Source: an uncultured Spirochaetaceae bacterium (lineage in GTDB: Bacteria; Spirochaetota; Spirochaetia; Sphaerochaetales; Sphaerochaetaceae). Taken from it: 64,000 nucleotides of DNA. Location: assembly GCA_900315435.1 (NCBI GenBank), contig OMYY01000007.1, positions 25,302-89,301 on the forward strand, written 5' to 3'. The notes beneath the pieces were generated by a model. It was not told the DNA's origin, made no database searches, and was given only the letters and a program-made list of their open reading frames with translations. The position numbers and the translations under genes were made by a program. Numbering within the stretch: position 1 is the stretch's first letter; every line of letters starts with the position of its first letter. Shown here piece after piece: positions 58,291 to 64,000 of this stretch.

Positions 58291-58318
58291 TTGACATCTC
58301 TTGAGTTGCAGGTAAACT
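58291..58318 (+). promoter_or_regulatory. promoter of the ABC ATPase-permease-binding protein operon
   Basis: TTGACA (58291-58296), 16-bp spacer, TAAACT (58313-58318). Confidence 0.6.
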
Positions 58319-58360
58319 GAATGTTACGAAAGTATGAAGAAAGTATGAAAAGGGGAAAAC

Positions 58361-59473
58361 ATGAGCGTTGAGATTCGTATCAGGGGAGCAATTAAACGAT
58401 ATGCGGATTCGGCAGATCCGGTCATCAATGGTCTGGACCTGACGGTCAAACCGGGGGAGTTCTTCACTCTGCTGGGACCTTCGGGATGTGGCAAGACCAC
58501 CCTGCTGCGGATGATTGCGGGCTTCAACACCATCGAAGGCGGAGACTTCTATTTCAACGACCAGCGGATCAACGATCTCGATCCGTCCAAGCGCAACATC
58601 GGCATGGTGTTCCAGAACTACGCCATCTTCCCGAACATGACGGTCCGTAAGAATGTCGCCTTCGGCCTGAGGAACCGCAAGCTTCCCAAGGAGGAAATCG
58701 CCTCCCGTTGTGACGAATTCCTCAAGCTGATGCAGATCGAGCAGTTGGCTGACCGCATGCCCGAAAAACTTTCCGGCGGACAGCAACAACGTGTCGCCCT
58801 TGCCCGCGCCCTGTGCATCCGTCCTGACGTGCTGCTGATGGACGAGCCGCTTTCCAATCTGGATGCGAAGCTTCGGGTGGAGATGCGCTCCATCATCAAG
58901 GAAATCCAGCACAAGGTCGGCATCACCTGCATCTACGTGACCCACGACCAGGAGGAGGCCATGGCGATCAGCGACCGTATCGCTGTCATGAAAGGCGGAG
59001 TGATCCAGCACATCGGAACCCCGAAGAACATCTACCAGCGTCCTTCCAACAGCTTTGTCGCCAGCTTCATCGGCCGTTCGAACATGCTCAGGGGGAAGCT
59101 GAAGATGGCGGGAGGGGAGCCGCACCTGCTGGTCGAAGGGCTCGATGTGGTTGTCGGCCATGTGAAGCAGGAAATGCGCAAGGACCAGGATGTCCTGGTT
59201 TCCGTACGTCCCGAGGACCTTCTGATGGGTGGCGAGACTGCCATGAAGGGGGTGATTGACGATGGCGTGTTCCTTGGTCTGGACACCCACTATTTCATGC
59301 ATCTGCCTGATGGGCAGGAGGTAATCTCCATCGGCGTCTCCTCGATAGAGAACACCATTCCGAAAGGCGAACAGGTCTCGCTTTCGGTCAACGTCTCCAA
59401 AATCAACATCTTCACTTCCGACGGATCGGCCAACATCCTGGAAGGAGTGAGGAACGACAACGTCACCGAGTGA
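58361..59473 (+). CDS. ABC transporter ATP-binding protein (FbpC/AfuC/PotA type)
   Basis: 370 residues. Walker A LLGPSGCGKTTLLR (Lys45), Q-loop region FQNYAIFPNMTV, signature KLSGGQQQRVALARAL, Walker B VLLMDEPLSNLDAKLR, switch His VTHDQEEAM. The C-terminal part is a TOBE-like regulatory domain (about 245-360). It energises the fused permease encoded next. SD GGGGAAAA precedes ATG 58361. Its stop lies 8 bp before the permease ATG; a GTG overlapping the stop (59470) is an alternative start of the permease. Confidence 0.93.
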   Translation: MSVEIRIRGAIKRYADSADPVINGLDLTVKPGEFFTLLGPSGCGKTTLLRMIAGFNTIEGGDFYFNDQRINDLDPSKRNIGMVFQNYAIFPNMTVRKNVAFGLRNRKLPKEEIASRCDEFLKLMQIEQLADRMPEKLSGGQQQRVALARALCIRPDVLLMDEPLSNLDAKLRVEMRSIIKEIQHKVGITCIYVTHDQEEAMAISDRIAVMKGGVIQHIGTPKNIYQRPSNSFVASFIGRSNMLRGKLKMAGGEPHLLVEGLDVVVGHVKQEMRKDQDVLVSVRPEDLLMGGETAMKGVIDDGVFLGLDTHYFMHLPDGQEVISIGVSSIENTIPKGEQVSLSVNVSKINIFTSDGSANILEGVRNDNVTE

Positions 59474-59481
59474 GGCCGCAG

Positions 59482-61125
59482 ATGAGAAGACGCTTTGATA
59501 TGTGGAGCGGGGTGACGGTGCTTTTCCTTGCGCTGTTCGCTCTCATCCTGGTCTATCCGATGTTCCTGCTCCTGAAAGAGTCGGTTGTCAATCCCCAGGG
59601 ACAGTTCACGTGGGAGAACTTCGTCAAGTTCTTCAGCCAGCCGTATTACAGCAGGACGATCGGCAACAGCTTCAAGGTGACTGTCGCCATCACGTTCGTC
59701 ACCCTGTTGCTCGGGATTCCACTTTCCTACTTCTATTCGTTCTACCAGCTGAAGGGAGCGAAGCTGGTCTTTGTCATCAGCATCCTTTGCTCGATGAGCG
59801 CCCCGTTCATCGGTGCCTATTCGTGGATATTGCTGTTGGGCCGCAGTGGCGTCATCACTGTCCTGCTTCGCAAGGCGGGAATCGAGCTGCCCAGCATTTA
59901 CGGGTTCAACGGCATCCTGCTGGTGCAGACCTTGAAGCTCTTTCCGCTGGTGTTCATTTACATGAACGGGGCTTTCCGCAACATCGACAACACGCTGATC
60001 GAGGCGTCGGCCAATTTGGGATGCACGGGAGTGAAACGCTTCTTCAAGGTGATTCTCGCCCTGTGCATGCCCACGGTTCTGGCTGCCGCCCTGATTGTCT
60101 TCATGCGTGCCTTCGCCGATTTCGGAACCCCGCTGTTGATTGGCGAGGGATACCGGACCTTCCCGGTCGAGATCTACAACCAGTACCTGGGAGAGAACGG
60201 TACCGACCATAACTTCGCGGCGGCCATCAGTGTGATCGCCATCGTGATCACCGCCTTGGTCTTCTTCCTGCAGAAGTGGGCTACGGGACATTTCCGTTTT
60301 TCCATCAACGCGCTGCACCCGATCCAGAAACGCAAGCCCCATGGTCTTGCAGGAGCCCTGATGTACCTGTACACCTACCTGCTGCTTGCCATGGCTTTCC
60401 TGCCCCAGGTCTATATCATCTACCTTTCTTTCCGGAACTGCGACCAAGCGGTCTTCAAGCCTGGTTTCTCGATGGGGAACTACCAGAACGCCATGCGCCA
60501 TCTGCTCGGACGTTCGGTCCGGAACACGATCTTCATCGGTGCCGGGGCGCTGGCGGTGATCATCATCTTCGCTGTCCTGATCGCCTATCTGGTGGTGCGT
60601 CGCTCCTCGGTGCTGAACCATACGATCGACACGCTCTCCATGCTGCCCTACATCATGCCTGGTTCCGTCATCGGCATCGCCTTGGTCCTGGCTTTCGGCC
60701 ACAAGCCCTTCGCCTTGACCGGAACGGTGTTGATCATGATCATCTCGTTCGTCATCAGGCGAATGCCCTATACGATCCGTTCGGCCAACGCTACGTTGAT
60801 GCAGATACCGATGAGCATCGAGGAGGCTTCGATTTCTCTGGGTACCAGCAAACTGAAGACCTTTGTCTCGATTACCGTGCCGATGATGAGCAGCGGCATT
60901 CTTTCCGGCGCCATTTTGAGCTGGGTCTCGATCGTGACCGAGCTTTCCAGCTCGATCATCCTGTACAACAACCGCAACATCACGCTCACCATGAGCGCCT
61001 ATGTCGCTATCAGCCGTGGCAACTACGGATTGGCTTGCGCCTTCAGCGCAATCCTCACCGCGTTGACCATGGTTTCCTTGCTGGTCTACCTGAAGGCAAG
61101 CAAATCGGAGGATATCGCACTGTAA
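59482..61125 (+). CDS. ABC transporter permease, double-length (two fused permease halves)
   Basis: 547 residues with about 12 transmembrane segments. Two binding-protein-dependent permease domains in tandem: the first with EASANLGCTGVKRFFKV (EAA loop, about residue 173 of the fused protein) and the second with EEASISLGTSKLKTFVSI (about 445). Fusion of both halves is typical of FbpB/AfuB-like systems. GAGG 7 nt before ATG 59482 supports this start. Followed after 29 bp by the second binding-protein gene. One permease thus appears to serve two binding proteins. Confidence 0.9.
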   Translation: MRRRFDMWSGVTVLFLALFALILVYPMFLLLKESVVNPQGQFTWENFVKFFSQPYYSRTIGNSFKVTVAITFVTLLLGIPLSYFYSFYQLKGAKLVFVISILCSMSAPFIGAYSWILLLGRSGVITVLLRKAGIELPSIYGFNGILLVQTLKLFPLVFIYMNGAFRNIDNTLIEASANLGCTGVKRFFKVILALCMPTVLAAALIVFMRAFADFGTPLLIGEGYRTFPVEIYNQYLGENGTDHNFAAAISVIAIVITALVFFLQKWATGHFRFSINALHPIQKRKPHGLAGALMYLYTYLLLAMAFLPQVYIIYLSFRNCDQAVFKPGFSMGNYQNAMRHLLGRSVRNTIFIGAGALAVIIIFAVLIAYLVVRRSSVLNHTIDTLSMLPYIMPGSVIGIALVLAFGHKPFALTGTVLIMIISFVIRRMPYTIRSANATLMQIPMSIEEASISLGTSKLKTFVSITVPMMSSGILSGAILSWVSIVTELSSSIILYNNRNITLTMSAYVAISRGNYGLACAFSAILTALTMVSLLVYLKASKSEDIAL

Positions 61126-61139
61126 GTTTCAAACAAACC

Positions 61140-61150
61140 AAAAGGAGGTT
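61140..61150 (+). promoter_or_regulatory. ribosome-binding site of the second binding-protein gene, complementary to the small RNA
   Basis: AAAAGGAGGTT, 4 nt before the GTG start 61155. It is the exact complement of 11 consecutive bases of the anti-SD motif in the RNA at 10986-11105. Confidence 0.6.
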
Positions 61151-61154
61151 TCCG

Positions 61155-62207
61155 GTGAAACGTGCATTGAGTATTGCTGTAGTGGGTTTGCTGGGTACCG
61201 CGATGGTATTCGCAAACGGGTCGAAGGAGTCGTCCTCCGCGCAGGGCGGCGATGGGCTGGAAAAGAATCTGGTCCTCTATTCTTCCATGACGGAAAACGA
61301 CTTGGACAATCTGATCCGGTTGTTCAATGAGAAGTACCCCGGAGTCGAGGTCGAGGTAGTCAACGGGAGCGGTGGCGAGCTTACCGCCCGTATCACGGCA
61401 GAGAAGGACAATCCCCAGGGTGATGTCATGTGGGGCGCCCTCGGCAACAGCGATGGCGATACCCATAGTGCGGTCTTCGAGCATTATCTTTCCCCGTACG
61501 AGGAGGAAGTCATGCCCGACTATCGCTCCAACAACGGGTTCTATAATTTCGACCACCTGTCCACGACGGTATTCTGCGTCAATACGGAATTGGAAAAACA
61601 GCTCGGCCTGGATATCAAGGGCTATGCCGACCTGCTCGACCCGAAGCTCAAGGGCCGCATCGTCCTCTCTGATCCGAACTCGTCTTCCGCTGCATGGAAC
61701 AACTTGCAGAACATGATGGCGGTCTTCGGCAACGACAGTCCCGAGGTATGGAACTACATCGAGAAGCTGATGCGGAACGGGCTGGTCATCTCGACTTCTT
61801 CTTCTGTCTGCTTCAAGGCCGTGCAGTCCGGCGAGTATGTCGTCGGACTGACCTACGAGGATGGTGCCAGCACGCTCCTGAAGAGTGGCGCCACCAACAT
61901 CCGCATGGTCTACCCGGCCGAGGGCGCTTCCGCCAACGCGTTTGGCTGTGCCGTCATCCAGGGCGCCAAGCATCCGAAAGCCGCGCGTGCCATGGTCGAC
62001 TTCCTGATGAGCGCCGATGGCCAGAGCGCGCTGGGCAGCGCGCTCGGGACGCTACGCTTCACCAACAGCAAGGCGAAGTATGCTTCTCCGTATCTGCCGG
62101 CAAGCGACACGATCAAGTGGGTGACCCGTGACGTGAAGTGGCTGACCGCCAACAAGAAGGCCCTGCTGGCCAAGTGGAACGAACTGGTCACCAAGGTTCA
62201 TAAATAA
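61155..62207 (+). CDS. ABC transporter substrate-binding protein, AfuA/PgtC-like, copy 2
   Basis: 350 residues beginning with GTG (MKRALSIAVV as initiated). Start is fixed by AAAAGGAGG just upstream and by the signal peptide ending VFA, followed by NGSKESS. The much longer frame from 60276 is a shadow of the permease. Aligns along its length with copy 1: NLVLYSSMTENDLDNLIRLF, NGSGGELTARITAEKDNPQG, GEYVVGLTYEDGA. Substitutions at several ligand-region positions suggest a different but related solute. It follows the permease gene in the operon and is terminated at 62229-62252. Confidence 0.87.
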   Translation: MKRALSIAVVGLLGTAMVFANGSKESSSAQGGDGLEKNLVLYSSMTENDLDNLIRLFNEKYPGVEVEVVNGSGGELTARITAEKDNPQGDVMWGALGNSDGDTHSAVFEHYLSPYEEEVMPDYRSNNGFYNFDHLSTTVFCVNTELEKQLGLDIKGYADLLDPKLKGRIVLSDPNSSSAAWNNLQNMMAVFGNDSPEVWNYIEKLMRNGLVISTSSSVCFKAVQSGEYVVGLTYEDGASTLLKSGATNIRMVYPAEGASANAFGCAVIQGAKHPKAARAMVDFLMSADGQSALGSALGTLRFTNSKAKYASPYLPASDTIKWVTRDVKWLTANKKALLAKWNELVTKVHK

Positions 62208-62228
62208 AGGCTTCCTGCGCGTTTTGAA

Positions 62229-62252
62229 GGGGGTGCCCTGACGGGTGCCCCC
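62229..62252 (+). terminator. intrinsic terminator of the ABC operon
   Basis: GGGGGTGCCC pairs with GGGTGCCCCC (two G-U pairs) around a TGAC loop; the T-rich tail is weak (GTTACGTTCTC). Confidence 0.65.
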
Positions 62253-62352
62253 GTTACGTTCTCATACGCACTCTCTTGGAGCGGCCGACTGCAAAAAGGC
62301 AATCCGGGACAGGACCCCCTGCATGCGGCGCTGCCACAAGGACGGATAAAGA

Positions 62353-63099
62353 ATGAACTATTTACGAATAACAAAGGACAACATCGACAAGGAACATATC
62401 TGCTGCGCCATGTCAGGCAAACAGAGCCTTGCGAAGAAAGCGTGGCTCAAGCAGCGGTTTGCCGAGGGCTTGGTTTTGTATCGCAGCGAAGAACGCGGTA
62501 AATGCTTTATCGAGTACATTCCGGCAGAGAACGCATGGATCCCTATCGACGCAGACGGGTATCTCTCCATCAACTGCCTGTGGGTTTCCGGCTCCATGAA
62601 AGGGCATGGATACTCCAGCGACCTGCTTGGCGAATGTGTCCGAGACGCAAAAGCGCAGGGGAGAAAAGGACTTTGCATCCTATGCGCCGAGGGGCGCAAG
62701 CGCGAGTTTCTTGCAGACCCGGACTTCCTTGCCCACAAGGGCTTTGCCGTCGCGGATACCTCCGATTGTGGCATTACACTGATGTATCTGCCGCTGATGG
62801 AGGGAGCAGAACCGCCCCGATTCAAGGACTGCGCCAAGCATCCGCAGACCGACGGGGATGGCTTTGTCCTCTACTATACCGACCAATGCCCTTATACGTG
62901 CTATTGGGTGCCGAGAGTGGAAGAAGCGGCAAAAGAACATGGTGTTCCACTGAAAACCATCCACATCACCACGAAAGAAGCCGCCCAAAAGGTTCCTGCC
63001 CCGGTGACGACCTACGCTCTGTTCCGGAACGGGAAATTCGTGACGCAGGGCATTCAGTCGGACAAAAAGTTCCTGGCGCTGGCTGGAATGAAGCAGTAG
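62353..63099 (+). CDS. GNAT acetyltransferase with YoaP-like C-terminal domain
   Basis: 248 residues, cytoplasmic. The N-terminal GNAT fold (about 1-145) has SINCLWVSGSMKGHGYSSDL (acetyl-CoA-binding Q/R-x-x-G-x-G/A variant at K-G-H-G-Y-S) and EFLADPDFLAHKGFAVADTS. The C-terminal 95 residues (DQCPYTCYWVPRVEEAAKEH, KVPAPVTTYALFRNGKFVT) form the thioredoxin-like YoaP domain with a C-P-Y-T-C motif (CxxxC), suggesting thiol chemistry. This two-domain layout is that of YoaP-family N-acetyltransferases. AAGGA lies 9 nt upstream. Function of the family is not established. Confidence 0.85.
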   Translation: MNYLRITKDNIDKEHICCAMSGKQSLAKKAWLKQRFAEGLVLYRSEERGKCFIEYIPAENAWIPIDADGYLSINCLWVSGSMKGHGYSSDLLGECVRDAKAQGRKGLCILCAEGRKREFLADPDFLAHKGFAVADTSDCGITLMYLPLMEGAEPPRFKDCAKHPQTDGDGFVLYYTDQCPYTCYWVPRVEEAAKEHGVPLKTIHITTKEAAQKVPAPVTTYALFRNGKFVTQGIQSDKKFLALAGMKQ

Positions 63100-63299
63100 C
63101 CTTTGTGGGTGATGTTGCCGCATAGATTGGGCATGTTGCAAGCGGAAGCGGCAAGACAGGTGCATGGATGACGGTGGACATCCTGGCCCAAAGGACTTTT
63201 GGGTTTACATCGGAATTTTGTGGGATAGCCGGTTTTGTGAGTGCTCGAGGAACATCGTTCACGTCCGAGGCAACAAACTTCTCCAAGTTCCCACAGGCC

Positions 63300-63379
63300 G
63301 GCAGTCTGAACGGCGCCATCCGGATTTGGCGTAAGATATCGATGTCCGTACCGTGAAATGGGCGTTCTTTGCCACAAGC
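63300..63379 (+). repeat. 80-bp leader repeat upstream of the intact AAA-ATPase gene
   Basis: 75 of 80 positions match the reverse complement of 56891-56970. Ends about 10 bp before the extended -10 of the gene at 63404. In both copies it has the same place relative to the gene. Confidence 0.8.
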
Positions 63380-63388
63380 CAAGGGCTG

Positions 63389-63397
63389 TGGTATGCT
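63389..63397 (+). promoter_or_regulatory. extended -10 element of the AAA-ATPase gene
   Basis: TGGTATGCT ends 6 nt before ATG 63404; no SD. Leaderless mRNA predicted. Confidence 0.5.
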
Positions 63398-63403
63398 TGA
63401 GGC

Positions 63404-64000
63404 ATGACCGCAACGCAAAAGCATCTCACGACCACCATCAGTTCGTTCCAAGAGCTCCGGGAGAAAGGGGCCCTGTACGTGGACAAGACATCCTATCTGG
63501 CCTCGATGGTCATGGGGATGGACAAGCTGTACTTCCTCTCCCGTCCCCGAAGGTTCGGAAAGACGCTGACCGTCTCCACGCTTGAGGCGATTTTCCAAGG
63601 AAAGCGTGAGCTGTTCAAGGGTCTTGCCATCGATGCTCTGGACTACGACTGGAAGCCTTACCCTATCATCCACATCGACTTCTCGAACTGTTCGGAAAAG
63701 ACAGCCGAGGATCTCAACACATGGCTCTGCGAGCGCCTCGACTCCATCGCGAGGCCGTATCGTCTCCGGCTTGCAGGCCGGAAGAAGGCGGACGTGCGGT
63801 TTACCGAGCTTGTGGAGAGGATCTCCGCCCAAGGCAAGGTCGTCATCCTGGTCGACGAGTACGACAAGGTGGTGTCGGACAACGCGCTGGGGGAGAACGT
63901 GGGGGAACTGCGGGACACGCTCAGGGGCTTCTACCAGGTGCTGAAGGCGAAGGGGGAGCTGCTCCGCTTCGTGTTCATGACGGGGGTGACGAAGTACGCG
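63404..64000 (+). CDS. AAA-ATPase/PD-(D/E)XK nuclease family protein (3' end outside window)
   Basis: First 199 codons, open to the window end. SFQELREKGALYVDKTSYL (N-terminal signature of the predicted AAA-ATPase family), Walker A LYFLSRPRRFGKTLTVSTLE, PIIHIDFSN, Walker B KVVILVDEYDKVVSDN and LLRFVFMTGVTKYA (sensor region). Full-length relatives have about 500-560 residues, with a C-terminal PDDEXK_9 nuclease domain that is outside the window. The family is present in many copies in Bacteroidetes, Fusobacteria and spirochaetes; cellular role unknown, possibly mobile-element or conflict related. It is the intact relative of the pseudogene at 56184-56890. Confidence 0.85.
   Translation, partial: MTATQKHLTTTISSFQELREKGALYVDKTSYLASMVMGMDKLYFLSRPRRFGKTLTVSTLEAIFQGKRELFKGLAIDALDYDWKPYPIIHIDFSNCSEKTAEDLNTWLCERLDSIARPYRLRLAGRKKADVRFTELVERISAQGKVVILVDEYDKVVSDNALGENVGELRDTLRGFYQVLKAKGELLRFVFMTGVTKYA

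Noticed and set aside
60276..61154. 643-codon frame suggesting a fusion of the permease shadow and the binding protein
   Set aside because: The upstream part is out of frame with the real permease; SD, GTG 61155 and the signal peptide fix the start.
57146..62207. Ferric iron transporter
   Set aside because: General FbpABC-like layout, but the double-Tyr metal site is not visible and GEYxVGL resembles AfuA/PgtC-type proteins.
1..64000. CRISPR arrays, tRNA or rRNA genes, replication origin
   Set aside because: No regularly spaced direct repeats, cloverleaf, rRNA-like stretch or DnaA-box cluster was recognised by eye; a tRNAscan-SE and CRISPR-finder run would settle it.

Overview
The window reads as a chromosomal segment of a free-living or gut spirochaete, most likely Sphaerochaeta/Treponema-like. 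This is an inference from three things: signal peptides ending in FAN-G/FAQ-G followed by an acidic stretch, a trypanosome-type phosphofructokinase (GGDGT plus PKTIDND) at the left edge, and a heavy load of tripartite tricarboxylate (TTT) carriers with multi-copy PD-(D/E)XK families. No rRNA, tRNA, CRISPR array or complete insertion sequence was seen.

Layout. (1) 1-884: end of a phosphofructokinase. (2) 1.6-9.4 kb: one operon coding a LarA-like protein, glycerate 2-kinase, an enolase-like protein, a GntR/FCD regulator and a TTT carrier (C-B-A). It fits uptake of a hydroxy acid and its conversion through glycerate and 2-phosphoglycerate towards PEP. It is bracketed by decayed Rpn/PD-(D/E)XK genes. 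(3) 10.95-11.1 kb: a strong promoter and a terminator delimit a predicted small RNA of about 120 nt carrying two copies of an anti-Shine-Dalgarno motif, one forming the terminator loop. (4) 11.5-12.7 kb: divergent PHP phosphatase and MutT. (5) 12.7-25.4 kb: an AT-richer defence island. It holds a MORC-like GHKL ATPase, a Z1-domain ATPase, a DUF4420 PD-(D/E)XK protein and an AIPR protein, then a 5mC methyltransferase, then a divergent EcoRII-like restriction pair whose methyltransferase carries a ribbon-helix-helix-like N-terminus, then a GIY-YIG protein. (6) 25.5-37.1 kb: a second accessory block with a 1906-residue SF1 helicase/nuclease between two paralogous proteins sharing an FHGTD motif, an HTH protein, a small coupled ORF, an unknown gene, a NADAR protein and an UlaG-like metallo-hydrolase.

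(7) 37.1-54.1 kb: carbon catabolism. A LacI regulator faces a TTT operon (B-C-A) ending in a cytoplasmic sulfatase. A second LacI precedes a diketogulonate-reductase-like enzyme and a sugar-acid dehydrogenase. A third LacI is translationally coupled to another TTT set (C-B-A), two Gfo/Idh/MocA oxidoreductases and a TIM-barrel epimerase/isomerase. (8) 54.1-64 kb: an XRE regulator, an unknown 425-residue protein, a decayed AAA-ATPase/nuclease gene, an ABC importer with two related binding proteins (AfuA/PgtC-like rather than classical iron type), a YoaP-like acetyltransferase, and the start of an intact AAA-ATPase/nuclease paralogue that runs off the window.

Two themes cross the window. Many genes have an SD sequence, but about eight (mostly accessory) start 6-7 nt after a -10 element with no SD, consistent with leaderless mRNAs. 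Binding-protein genes of the TTT and ABC operons are followed by stable hairpins before the membrane genes.
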